From a bacterium (lineage in GTDB: Bacteria > Armatimonadota > HRBIN16), in NCBI GenBank assembly GCA_025057335.1, contig JANWXG010000003.1, positions 1 through 35,931 on the forward strand: a DNA stretch of 35,931 bases, in the 5' to 3' direction. Under the pieces are notes generated by a model. That model had not been told where the DNA came from and ran no database searches. It was given only the letters and a program-made list of their open reading frames with translations. The translations under genes and the position numbers were made by a program. Shown piece after piece: positions 15,053 to 22,821 of the stretch (the stretch's first letter is position 1; every line of letters starts with the position of its first letter).

Positions 15053-16066
15053 TTACACCTGCGTCCAGTCGAACACCACACCCATCGCGGCGGAACGGTC
15101 GTAGCGCAACATGTGGTATACCTGCGGCGCGTCGTAGGGGCTGACGCGGTGGGTAATCAGGTCTTTCACGCGCATATCGCCCCGCGCGAGGTAGGTGAAG
15201 AAGAGCTGGTACATCTTCGATTGCGTCCAGATAGCATGGTCCGTACTCACCTCCGGCGGGTTACTAGCGTGCGTGCCAATAATGCGCAGCCCTTTCGTAA
15301 CCACGTCACCCGTGAGGAACTGTTGCGAGGGCTCTCCCGTATCGCCGAGCAGAACCAGCTTCCCGAACCGCCTCAACATGGTCAACGCCGTAGCAAACAC
15401 GGAGGCAATGCCTGTGATGTCGTATACGACCTCCGCCCCTTTGCCCTCGGTCAGCTGGAGCACCTCTTCGCGTGCCTCTTGCGCCGTTTTAGCGATAACG
15501 GTGGTGGCACCGTGTTCCCGCGCCATCTGGAGGCGCGGTTCGGCAGGGTCTATCACGATAATCTGCCCGGCGCCCTGCAGGCGCAGATACTGCACCGTGA
15601 GCTGTCCCAACAGCCCCGCACCGATGACCACCACGTTATCGCCCATCTGGTGCTGCGCCATGCGCACGGCGTTCTGGGCTATCATCGCCAGAGCGAACCA
15701 TGCCGCCTCCTCGTCACTCACCTCCTCATGCTGCACTAAGGTCGCATCCTTCGCGTCCACCACATGCCACTGCCGATGTGAACGCTGGAATACCACGCGG
15801 TCGCCCGGCTTGAACTGGTCGACGCCCTCGCCCACCTGTTCCACGATGCCCATCGTGCTGTATCCCGCAGGGAAGGGATAGCGCACCCAGCGGTCCCAGT
15901 GCGTGCCTTCCTCGAACAACCTGCCCAGGCAGATACACTCCGTGCCGGTGCTGATGAGGCTCTTACTGGAGCGCACCAACAGTTGCCCTGCTTTCAGGGG
16001 AGGCACACTCTCCTTGAGGAGCTCCACCTTGTCTTTACCTGTGAAGTAGATGCAAAGCGATTCCAT
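15053..16066 (-). CDS. MDR-family (zinc-type alcohol dehydrogenase-like) oxidoreductase
   Basis: The 337-aa protein belongs to the medium-chain dehydrogenase/reductase superfamily and probably oxidises or reduces a sugar or alcohol with NAD(P). The N-terminal GroES-like domain contains SLISTGTE (near residues 38-45) and FKPGDRVV. The Rossmann domain has the GxGxxG motif VIGAGLLGQLTVQYL and an acidic residue after IIVID, suggesting NAD preference. The four-Cys structural zinc lobe is absent, as in BchC/sugar-dehydrogenase-like members. ATG 16066 is preferred over 16072 because GGAGG then has 6-nt spacing. It begins 11 nt after galK, so it is probably expressed with it and may act on galactose or a related sugar, which is an inference. 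Confidence 0.8.
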   Translation of the reverse strand: MESLCIYFTGKDKVELLKESVPPLKAGQLLVRSSKSLISTGTECICLGRLFEEGTHWDRWVRYPFPAGYSTMGIVEQVGEGVDQFKPGDRVVFQRSHRQWHVVDAKDATLVQHEEVSDEEAAWFALAMIAQNAVRMAQHQMGDNVVVIGAGLLGQLTVQYLRLQGAGQIIVIDPAEPRLQMAREHGATTVIAKTAQEAREEVLQLTEGKGAEVVYDITGIASVFATALTMLRRFGKLVLLGDTGEPSQQFLTGDVVTKGLRIIGTHASNPPEVSTDHAIWTQSKMYQLFFTYLARGDMRVKDLITHRVSPYDAPQVYHMLRYDRSAAMGVVFDWTQV

Positions 16067-16077
16067 CTCCATCCTCC

Positions 16078-17247
16078 CTACTCACGAAATGACATAGCGC
16101 CCTGCGAGATGTGGCAGCGAAAAGCAAGGGGTTGTATGCCTGTCTGCTCCGTGTAGCGTGCAGACACCTGTTGGGCATACTCCTCCATGCGAGCTTCCTC
16201 TACCAGGTGCAGGGTGGCGCCACCCCATCCTGCACCTGTCAAGCGCGCCCCCAGGGCGCCATGCTCCCTTGCTAAGCGCACCAGCAAGTCTAACTCAGGA
16301 GTGGAGTTCTCGTAATCCACGCGGCTGCTCTCGTGCGAGGCGAACATCATCTCACCCAGCGTGGCGACGTCACCCTGGTGGAGCGCTTCTCGTCCACGCA
16401 GCACGCGCTCGTTCTCGCTGATGACGTGTCGCGCCCGTCTTCGCAGTGGCTCGGGCATCTGCGCCTCCCACTGCTGGAACTCCTCCCAGCTCACGTCGCG
16501 CAGCAGCTGCACATGTTCGCCCAGCCTCTCGCGAAACCATGCCGCCGCTTCCATACACTCGCGATAGCGCGTGGCATAGTCCCCACTGACCAGAGCGTGC
16601 TGTGCCATAGAGTGTATCAGCACGAAGCCATACGAACCTGCTGGTAATGCGAGCGCTTCGTGTTCCTCTGTACGGGTGTCCAGAAAGAGGATGCTGTCCC
16701 GCTCGCCGAACACGGCGGAGAACTGGTCCAGGATGCCGCAGGGCATTCCGACGAACTCGTTTTCGGCTCGGCGGCAAAGCTTGGCGATTTCCCAGCGAGG
16801 CAGACTCGCTTCACACAGCTCCAGCAGCGCCATCGCGGTCGCGACCTCCAACGAGGCGCTACTACTAACCCCCGCGCCGATGGGCACGTCACCTACCACT
16901 ACTGCGTCAAAGGGCTCTAGCGCTATTCCTGCCTTCAGCAGCTCCACAACTACGCCTTTCACGTAGTCTGCCCAGCGGTCGCCCGGCTCCGCACGAAGCG
17001 CATCCAGAGCAAACGCTGCTTCTGCCCCCTTCTGCTGGGCGAAGACGCGGCACTGTTTTCGGGCATTTCGCCTCACCGCTACGACCGTCACCCGGTCGAT
17101 CGCGGCGCTCATCACGAAGCCGCCGTTGTAGTCGGTGTGGTTGCCCAGCACCTCCACCCTGCCCGGCGCCACGCCGTACGCGGCGGGGAATTCTCCGTAA
17201 CGTCGGTGAAAGAGACTTTTTGCCTGTTGCACTATCTCCTGCATCAT
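16078..17247 (-). CDS. galK: Galactokinase (GHMP kinase)
   Basis: The 389-aa kinase phosphorylates galactose with ATP, the step before GalT. Three GHMP/galactokinase motifs are visible: APGRVEVLGNHTDYNGG (27-43), the phosphate loop VPIGAGVSSSAS (121-132), and GARLTGAGWGG near 336-346. The expected catalytic base Asp174 lies in GMPCGILDQ. Position 36 is Asn, where characterised galactokinases have Glu (GEHTDYN), a variant also familiar from Planctomycetes/Verrucomicrobia-type sequences. ATG 17247 and ATG 17244 are adjacent; GAGG and GGGAACGGG lie upstream but no ideal ribosome site. It is followed by the MDR gene in the same direction. A related GHMP sugar kinase specificity cannot be excluded. 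Confidence 0.88.
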   Translation of the reverse strand: MMQEIVQQAKSLFHRRYGEFPAAYGVAPGRVEVLGNHTDYNGGFVMSAAIDRVTVVAVRRNARKQCRVFAQQKGAEAAFALDALRAEPGDRWADYVKGVVVELLKAGIALEPFDAVVVGDVPIGAGVSSSASLEVATAMALLELCEASLPRWEIAKLCRRAENEFVGMPCGILDQFSAVFGERDSILFLDTRTEEHEALALPAGSYGFVLIHSMAQHALVSGDYATRYRECMEAAAWFRERLGEHVQLLRDVSWEEFQQWEAQMPEPLRRRARHVISENERVLRGREALHQGDVATLGEMMFASHESSRVDYENSTPELDLLVRLAREHGALGARLTGAGWGGATLHLVEEARMEEYAQQVSARYTEQTGIQPLAFRCHISQGAMSFRE

Positions 17248-17377
17248 CCCGTTCCCTGCCTCACCTCGTGCTACACAACGATTTTGTCTAGGGGATGTCG
17301 GTTCTCCTGCCTACGCATGGACAACGAGGAAACCGGCTGCGCAGTGGGGAACGTTGATAAGGGTGAGGTGAGGGATT

Positions 17378-17905
17378 ATGGTAACGATTGGTGATGTGTT
17401 AGCGGTCATCGGCGTCGTCGTGGCAACGGTGCTTTCGCTCTGGGCGCTCACGTTGGCGGTGGCTTTGCTTTTTCGGACGCGCGCCGAGCGCGCCCGCACG
17501 CGCATCGAGTGCTCCCCTGGCAAAGTCACGTTGCGAGGCGCTCTGATGGCGCTAGTGCTGGGCGTGCTAGTAGCGGCACTGCTCAATCATCCAAACGGTC
17601 TGCTGAAGCTGGTCGGCTGGGTGGTCTATCTGTTCTTGCTGGTGGTCGGAGCAGTGGGTTTCAGCGGGCTAGTAGCGCTGGTGGCACAGCGTCTAGCGCA
17701 GATCGAGCCGTCATTCACGCCCTATGCCGCTTTGTCGCGTGGTGCGCTGCTCTGCGTGCTTACTACGCTGGTGCCCATATTGGGATGGTTTGTCGTCGCA
17801 CCGCTCATCGGGTTTGCCTCGCTGGGCGCAGGGGTCGAGGCGATTTTCTCTCGGACGCCTGCTCTAGCTCCCTCGGCTTCTGCGAATTCTAGCACGTCGT
17901 CGTAG
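17378..17905 (+). CDS. Multi-pass membrane protein of unknown function (175 aa)
   Basis: ATG 17378 follows GGTGAGGTGAGGG. The protein has about four transmembrane segments: residues 5-32, 52-70, 78-105 and 120-150. Between the first two is a basic, Arg-rich loop (RTRAERARTRIECSPGK), which points to a cytoplasmic loop. The tail is Ser/Ala/Pro-rich and polar. There is no enzyme motif or named family I recognise. It is transcribed away from galK, starting 131 nt from it, and is followed by 780 nt of repeats, so it is monocistronic. Confidence 0.65.
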   Translation: MVTIGDVLAVIGVVVATVLSLWALTLAVALLFRTRAERARTRIECSPGKVTLRGALMALVLGVLVAALLNHPNGLLKLVGWVVYLFLLVVGAVGFSGLVALVAQRLAQIEPSFTPYAALSRGALLCVLTTLVPILGWFVVAPLIGFASLGAGVEAIFSRTPALAPSASANSSTSS

Positions 17906-17916
17906 AGGCCTGTGGA

Positions 17917-18112
17917 CCTCTCCCCCAGCCCCTCTCCTACAAAGAGAGGGGCGCTCCTCCCCCCTTCCTTCTCAGGGAAGGGGGGCAGGGGGGATAGGTT
18001 GCACTTCTGAAGGGAAAGGCGTGTCAACCTCTCTCCCTACCCCTCTCCTGCAAAGAGAGGGGAGCTATTCCCCCCTTCCTTCTCAGGGAAGGGGGGGCAG
18101 GGGGGATAGGTT
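17917..18112. repeat. Two direct copies of an about 85-bp palindromic repeat
   Basis: Copy A (17917-18000) and copy B (18028-18112) are about 90% identical. Each holds two hairpins, CCCCTCTC...GAGAGGGG and CCCCCTTCC...GGAAGGGGGG, followed by CAGGGGGGATAGGTT. They are separated by 27 nt. No gene is present. Confidence 0.7.
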
Positions 18113-18690
18113 CAAACTCCAGACGGAGCATGAGGGTCAAACCGTTTTGTCACAGACGAGTCGTCTACCTCCGATTCAGCATCTTCACGAAGGAAGTAGA
18201 CGACTCCTCTAGCGCAGCAAAGCAGTGACGAGTCTCTCTTCTTTTGACCGGAGTCTGCACGAGGGGCAAGGGCGCTGTCACGAGAGGTTTGCTCCCTCGT
18301 AAAAAGTCTGCCTGCGTAGACGGGCTTCGCGTAGAGAAAAGCAGCCTAAGGCACAGAACACTGCGTATCACCCCCTCATCCCCTGCCCCCTTCTCCCAGA
18401 GAGAGAAGGGGAAGGCTACAGACATGCGGGTGCGCTGATTGTGTCGCACGGTAGTGCATCTGCGCCCCTCTCCTGCTGGGCAAGGGGCGATGAGGTGAGG
18501 GCAAGGGGAAAAGAGGAGGGCTGGCAGCTGGGCAGCAGCTTCGCCCTCCACATCGCTCTGCTGCCCTGAGCGCAGGTATCCACAGAGGCTTCGCCGTCGC
18601 TCAGGCGGACAGTTCTCCCCACAGCGGGCATGGGCGTCCGCAACAGGGCGAACGGCAGCCACATCCAGACGCAACTCCCCACTGCGAAAG
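18113..18690. repeat. Gene-free region with inverted repeats
   Basis: An 11-bp inverted repeat (GAGTCGTCTAC 18158-18168 / GTAGACGACTC 18196-18206) encloses a 27-nt loop. An imperfect element with CCCTCATCCCC and GGTGAGGGC ends occurs at 18373-18502, matching the ends of the element at 5720-5800. The long minus-strand frame here (18165-18710) looks non-coding. Confidence 0.55.
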
Positions 18691-18693
18691 GGC

Positions 18694-18742
18694 TTGACAA
18701 CTGCGTACAAGATATGTATACTTTTGTATACATATCTTGTAC
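18694..18742 (+). promoter_or_regulatory. Sigma-70 promoter overlapped by a perfect 38-bp palindrome (operator)
   Basis: TTGACA (18694-18699), a 17-nt spacer and TATACT (18717-18722) form a near-consensus promoter. The inverted repeat has perfect 17-bp arms (18705-18721 and 18726-18742) around TTTT, the inner part being GTATAC-TTTT-GTATAC. It covers the -10 and the predicted start site near 18729. A dimeric repressor bound here would block the polymerase. If transcribed it would also form part of a stem in the leader. The HTH gene starts 14 nt downstream. Confidence 0.8.
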
Positions 18743-18755
18743 GGGGGGAGTAGCG

Positions 18756-19226
18756 TTGAGAGCGATAGATGACACCGCGCTTCTGGAGGAGCTGTCTGAC
18801 CTGCTGCTGCGCCTAGTGGGGCGCGATGCGGACTACCCCGCCTACCCAGAGTCGCGCAACGTCGAACGCGAGCGAACGGACGCCCAGCGGGCAGCGCAGC
18901 TAGCGCCTCTCCACTACAACCTGCAGGTAGATGCCGTCTGTTCGCTGCGTCGTCGCGAGATTGCGCTAATGCTGGATTGCACTGCGTTGACCCCGCGCCA
19001 ACGCCAAGCGGTGCTCCTCTTTCTGCAGGGCTACACCTTCGAGGAGATGGGGCAGCGCTGGGGCGTCAGCAGGCAGGCAGCGCACCGACTCTTCCTACGC
19101 GCCTGCGAAGCCATCCGCCAGAGCTGGAGCCGCCATCCTCTGCACGGGTTGACGCTCACGTATCGCGAAAGCACCCTGCGACGTTACGCGCGGCGCACAC
19201 GCTGGCTCAATCATGAGGAGGAGTAA
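18756..19226 (+). CDS. Sigma-70 region 4-like helix-turn-helix protein (156 aa)
   Basis: The frame is open from far upstream, but a TTG at 18756 (5 nt after GGGGGGAG, just downstream of the promoter) is the only start consistent with the promoter. The N-terminal 60 residues are helical with no known domain. Residues 78-120 read LTPRQRQAVLLFLQGYTFEEMGQ, RWGVSRQAAHRLFLRACEAI, a classic sigma region 4 HTH. Region 2 is missing, so it is not a complete sigma factor; it is more likely a DNA-binding regulator or partner protein. The basic tail (RRYARRTRW) could bind nucleic acid. It may control its own palindromic operator. It ends 18 nt from the converging DUF4349 gene. Confidence 0.7.
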   Translation: MRAIDDTALLEELSDLLLRLVGRDADYPAYPESRNVERERTDAQRAAQLAPLHYNLQVDAVCSLRRREIALMLDCTALTPRQRQAVLLFLQGYTFEEMGQRWGVSRQAAHRLFLRACEAIRQSWSRHPLHGLTLTYRESTLRRYARRTRWLNHEEE

Positions 19227-19244
19227 ACCACCATGTGCCTGCGG

Positions 19245-20150
19245 TCACGCCCGCCGCCAGCGACGATAACCTATCCAGCTCATGGCAGCTATGGGTAGCC
19301 AGACTACCGCCCACACCGCCAGCCACACCACAACCGACCAGACACGCTGCGCGAACGCAACCAGCGCCCGTACCGCATCCGAAGCCACCTTTCCCGTGCT
19401 GAACGTCTCTGCTGGCACCAGAGGTTGGACGCGGGCACGCGGACGCAGCGTCACGCTCACGGTGCAATACTCCACCCGATGCGACAGGAAGCGCAAACGC
19501 CCCTCCAGCCGCTCTATCTCCTGGCGCACTCGGCTCAACTCGCGCTCTACTGCCAGGGTATCCGATAGCCTGCCCGTGCGCGAGAGATGCCCGAGCAACC
19601 GCTCCTCCGTGCGCTTCAGGTTGCGCAGCTGCGCCTCAACGTCCACATACTCCTCGGTCACATCTTCGGAGCTCACCTGCACGCTGAGCGCTTTGCCTAG
19701 CGCCTTCACCTCACGCAGCACCTCGTCGAAACGGCGAGCAGGCACGCGAAAGGTCACCACAGCGCTCTGGTTGCCCAGCTCGTCCGTCCACTCCTGCAGG
19801 TCGGATACGTAGCCCTGACGCTCTCGCACTAGCTGGCTTAGCTGCTCCACTGCCTCCCTCGTCTCGCTCACCTCCAGCGTGACCGAGGCAGTTCGAATCA
19901 GATACCGTTCTGGCTGGCTGGAGGCTAATCTCGCCAGCACCAGCCCGCTTCCCGAGACATCCCCCACAGCGGGAGCACCTGCTCTCGACACCCCCTGCTC
20001 CAGCAGCTTGCTTGCAGGCATCATGGGCGCCCCACCTTCCGCACCCCCTACCGCGACATCAGGAGCCACCGCACGAGAACGGAGATACACCGCTATCCAC
20101 ACCACCATACCTATCAGCAGCACGGCAACATAGAGCCACAACCGCTTCAT
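19245..20150 (-). CDS. DUF4349 family membrane-anchored protein
   Basis: The 301-aa protein has an N-terminal signal anchor (residues 4-22, YVAVLLIGMVVWIAVYL) and a low-complexity linker. The DUF4349 core is next: YLIRTASVTLEVSETREAV, then VTFRVPARRFDEVLREVKALG, SEDVTEEYVDVEAQLRNL, and a long coiled coil ending RLEGRLRFLSHRVEYCTVSVTLRP. A second transmembrane segment lies near residues 270-290. Such proteins have both ends anchored with the core outside the membrane, and the function is unknown. ATG 20150 follows AAGGAGG; the upstream ATG at 20183 is rejected. It is monocistronic. Confidence 0.85.
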   Translation of the reverse strand: MKRLWLYVAVLLIGMVVWIAVYLRSRAVAPDVAVGGAEGGAPMMPASKLLEQGVSRAGAPAVGDVSGSGLVLARLASSQPERYLIRTASVTLEVSETREAVEQLSQLVRERQGYVSDLQEWTDELGNQSAVVTFRVPARRFDEVLREVKALGKALSVQVSSEDVTEEYVDVEAQLRNLKRTEERLLGHLSRTGRLSDTLAVERELSRVRQEIERLEGRLRFLSHRVEYCTVSVTLRPRARVQPLVPAETFSTGKVASDAVRALVAFAQRVWSVVVWLAVWAVVWLPIAAMSWIGYRRWRRA

Positions 20151-20244
20151 TGTGCTACCTCCTTCCCCAGCGTCGCGCCTCACGCATAAGACGTATGGCG
20201 CTCGGCAAGGGTTACGGCGCTGGGGGGAACACAGGCTTGTTGCG

Positions 20245-20274
20245 TAGACATGCGCCTCATGAGAAGCGTATAAT
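20245..20274 (+). promoter_or_regulatory. Sigma-70 promoter for the aldo/keto reductase operon
   Basis: TAGACA (20245-20250; five of six positions), an 18-nt spacer and a perfect TATAAT (20269-20274). The predicted start is near 20282, leaving a leader of about 56 nt. Confidence 0.7.
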
Positions 20275-20337
20275 TAGGAGAAGGGAACTGCCTGACAGCG
20301 CGGAGCGCTGCCGAACAGGTGAGAGAGGAGTAGCATC

Positions 20338-21231
20338 ATGTCGCCTATCACACGTCGCGAGTTTCTCGGAACAGTGCTTGCAGGGGCAGGAGGAATGTGG
20401 TTGCAAACGGTTTCAGAGGCGACGCAGAAGCCGCCATTGCGCTCGCCCACGGAGCAGGTCGCGTTGGGCAAAACAGGTATCAAGGCGTCTTTCGTGGGCA
20501 TCGGCACGGGAATGCGCGGCTGGATGCGTCAGTCCAACCATACGCGCATGGGCAAGGAGGCGTTCATCGCACTCATCCGGCACGCCTACGAACGCGGCAT
20601 TAACTTCTTCGACACCGCAGACCTGTACGGTACTCACCCCTTCCTCCGGGAAGCGTTGAAGGGCATTCCGCGCGACAAGGTGGTCATCCAGAGCAAAATC
20701 TGGTTTGCCCCGCACGGCTTGCCGGAGCAGGTAATCGACGCCCGGCGCGCCATAGACCGCTTCCGCCAAGAGCTGGGCACGGACTACATCGATATCGTGT
20801 TGCTACACTGCACCACCTCTCCGACGTGGACAGAGGACCTGCGTCCGATGCGCGAGGCGCTGGAAGAGGCGAGGCAGAAAGGGCTCATCCGCGCACACGG
20901 CACCTCTTGCCACAGCCTGCCTGCCCTCAAGGCGGCTCAGGAGTCGCCGTGGGTGCAGGTGCAGCTAGCGCGCATCAACCACCGGGGCACAGCGATGGAC
21001 GGCAGCCCTCAGGAGATCGCTGCATTGCTGCGTCAGATGCGTGCGGCAGGCAAAGGGGTCACCGGCATGAAGGTTTTCGGCGAAGGCAGGTTCCTCAGCC
21101 CACAGGAACGGGAGGAGAGCCTGCGTTTCCTTCTCTCTCAGCGATGCGTGGATAACTGCATCATCGGGTTTGAGCAGAAAGAGCAGATCGACGAGACGCT
21201 CGGTATCCTGCAGCGTCTGCTCACAGGATAG
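20338..21231 (+). CDS. Tat-exported aldo/keto reductase
   Basis: The 297-aa product begins with a twin-arginine signal, TRREFLGTVLAGAGGM (residues 5-20), so it is probably folded with cofactor and then exported. The aldo/keto reductase barrel carries the catalytic set Asp and Tyr in DTADLYG, Lys in VVIQSKIWF and His in IVLLHCTTS. Late in the protein GMKVFGEG and SQRCVDNCIIGFEQ match the family's phosphate-binding end. The natural substrate is unknown. ATG 20338 has GGAG at 7-nt spacing. The gene is followed within 15 nt by the protoporphyrinogen oxidase gene, with which it is probably cotranscribed. Confidence 0.88.
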   Translation: MSPITRREFLGTVLAGAGGMWLQTVSEATQKPPLRSPTEQVALGKTGIKASFVGIGTGMRGWMRQSNHTRMGKEAFIALIRHAYERGINFFDTADLYGTHPFLREALKGIPRDKVVIQSKIWFAPHGLPEQVIDARRAIDRFRQELGTDYIDIVLLHCTTSPTWTEDLRPMREALEEARQKGLIRAHGTSCHSLPALKAAQESPWVQVQLARINHRGTAMDGSPQEIAALLRQMRAAGKGVTGMKVFGEGRFLSPQEREESLRFLLSQRCVDNCIIGFEQKEQIDETLGILQRLLTG

Positions 21232-21245
21232 GGGAGTGGCGTGGT

Positions 21246-22670
21246 TTGTTCGCGATGGGTGTACCTCACGTCGTCGTCGTGGGTGGTGGTATTACAGGTC
21301 TTGCCGCTGCATACTACCTACAACGCCTGCAGCAGCAGGCGGGAACTCCTCTGCGCATCACGCTCCTGGAGGCGCAGCACCGTCTCGGCGGTAAAGTGGA
21401 GACAGTGCAACACGAGGGGTTCCTCCTCGACACGGGTCCCGACTCTTTCCTGACGCTGAAGCCCTGGGCGTTGCAGCTCTGTCGGGAACTGGGCATGGAG
21501 GCGCAACTGCTCTCTCCCAGCGCGCGCCAGTTTTTCCTGTTGATTGGGGGCAGACTGCATGCCGTGCCCCATGAGCTGGTCTCCTTAGTGCCAACGCGAC
21601 CGCAGGCGCTGTGGCGAGCTACGTTCCTGTCGCTGCTCGGCAAGCTGCGCGCCAGCATGGAGGGCTTGGTGCCCGCGCAGCGCAATCAGGAAGACGAGGC
21701 ACTGGGCGCGTTCCTGCGCCGCCGTTTCGGCAAGGAGTTCGCTATGCGGTTCGCCGAGCCGCTCATGGCGGGAATCCATGCAGGACACCCCGACCGGCTC
21801 AGCATGGCAGCGGTGTACCCAATGTACTGGGAGATGGAGCGCCGGTACGGTAGCATCACGCGGGGGCTGATACACCTGCGACGCCAACGACAGAAGGATG
21901 GTGCGCCGCGCGACGCTTCGCCCTTCATGGCGTTGCGCGACGGGATGGGCAGCCTTATCAACCGCCTGCAGCAACGTCTTCGTGGCGTCGACGTAATGCT
22001 CTCTACTCCCGTCGCAGGCATCGACCTCCTACCCGACGGCTCGCTGCATCTCCGTCTCGAGCAGGGAGAGCCCCTGCACGCCCACGCGGTCATCCTCACC
22101 GTGCCTGCCTACACCGCTGCGAAATGGCTACAACCTCTCAGCGAAACAGCGGCGCGACTACTACATGCAATCCCATATGCGTCCACTGCGGTCGTGTCGC
22201 TTGCATACCGACGCCAGGCGGTCGGGCATCCTCTGGAAGGAAGCGGCTTCCTCGTGCCGCGCACCGAGCCTGTAGGTATCACGGGCTGTACCTGGTCGTC
22301 CAGCAAGTGGGAGGGACGAGCGCCCGCTGACCATGTGCTGCTGCGCGTGTTCATCGGCTACGCGGGCGCAGACCAGATGGTGGAGCAACAGTGGGACGAA
22401 CTTCTCGCCCGAGTCGCCCACGACGCGCTGTGTCCCCTGTTAGATATCCGTGAACAACCGCTCTTCGCTCAGGTACACCGCTGGCTAAAGGCGATGCCGC
22501 AGTACGAGGTGGGACATCTGGCGCGTCTGCGCCAGCTGGAGGAGGCGTTATCGGCATACCCGATGCTCCTGCTGGCGGGTTCTGCCTATCGTGGAGTGGG
22601 TATCCCCGACTGTATCAGGCAGGGGAAGGAGGCGGCAGACAGGGCATGGCAATATCTCCTCCGGCAATGA
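21246..22670 (+). CDS. hemY: Protoporphyrinogen/coproporphyrinogen oxidase (HemY/CgoX type)
   Basis: The 474-aa flavoprotein oxidises a porphyrinogen to the porphyrin in heme synthesis. The N-terminal FAD-binding motif is VVVGGGITGLAAAYYL (near residues 10-25), then LEAQHRLGGKVETV and a GPDSFL segment. The C-terminal part has the FAD-contact motif GSAYRGVGIPDCIRQGKEAA (about 444-463), typical for this family. The start may be TTG 21246 (GGGGAG at 9 nt) or ATG 21255, three codons later. It follows the aldo/keto reductase by 14 nt. Whether the substrate is protoporphyrinogen IX or coproporphyrinogen III cannot be told from sequence, and no other heme gene is in the window. Confidence 0.88.
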   Translation: MFAMGVPHVVVVGGGITGLAAAYYLQRLQQQAGTPLRITLLEAQHRLGGKVETVQHEGFLLDTGPDSFLTLKPWALQLCRELGMEAQLLSPSARQFFLLIGGRLHAVPHELVSLVPTRPQALWRATFLSLLGKLRASMEGLVPAQRNQEDEALGAFLRRRFGKEFAMRFAEPLMAGIHAGHPDRLSMAAVYPMYWEMERRYGSITRGLIHLRRQRQKDGAPRDASPFMALRDGMGSLINRLQQRLRGVDVMLSTPVAGIDLLPDGSLHLRLEQGEPLHAHAVILTVPAYTAAKWLQPLSETAARLLHAIPYASTAVVSLAYRRQAVGHPLEGSGFLVPRTEPVGITGCTWSSSKWEGRAPADHVLLRVFIGYAGADQMVEQQWDELLARVAHDALCPLLDIREQPLFAQVHRWLKAMPQYEVGHLARLRQLEEALSAYPMLLLAGSAYRGVGIPDCIRQGKEAADRAWQYLLRQ

Positions 22671-22771
22671 GCGCAACGATTGGCGTCGACAGGGCGTGCT
22701 CCTTCCTGCATCCTCGACATGTTGCGAAACCCTACTCCGTCGTAGCATCCTACGCGCGGTCACTGGGCGAG

Positions 22772-22801
22772 TTGACGCCTTGCAGAGGAGGCGGTTATAA
22801 T
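22772..22801 (+). promoter_or_regulatory. Sigma-70 promoter for the 22822-25705 operon
   Basis: TTGACG (22772-22777), an 18-nt spacer and a perfect TATAAT (22796-22801). The predicted start is near 22808, giving a leader of only about 14 nt before the GTG start. Confidence 0.72.
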
Positions 22802-22821
22802 CAGGCTGGGAATAGAGGAAG

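Noticed and set aside
18165..18710. 181-aa minus-strand frame upstream of the HTH gene
   Set aside because: It runs through repeats and the promoter of the HTH gene, has no ribosome site and no domain.
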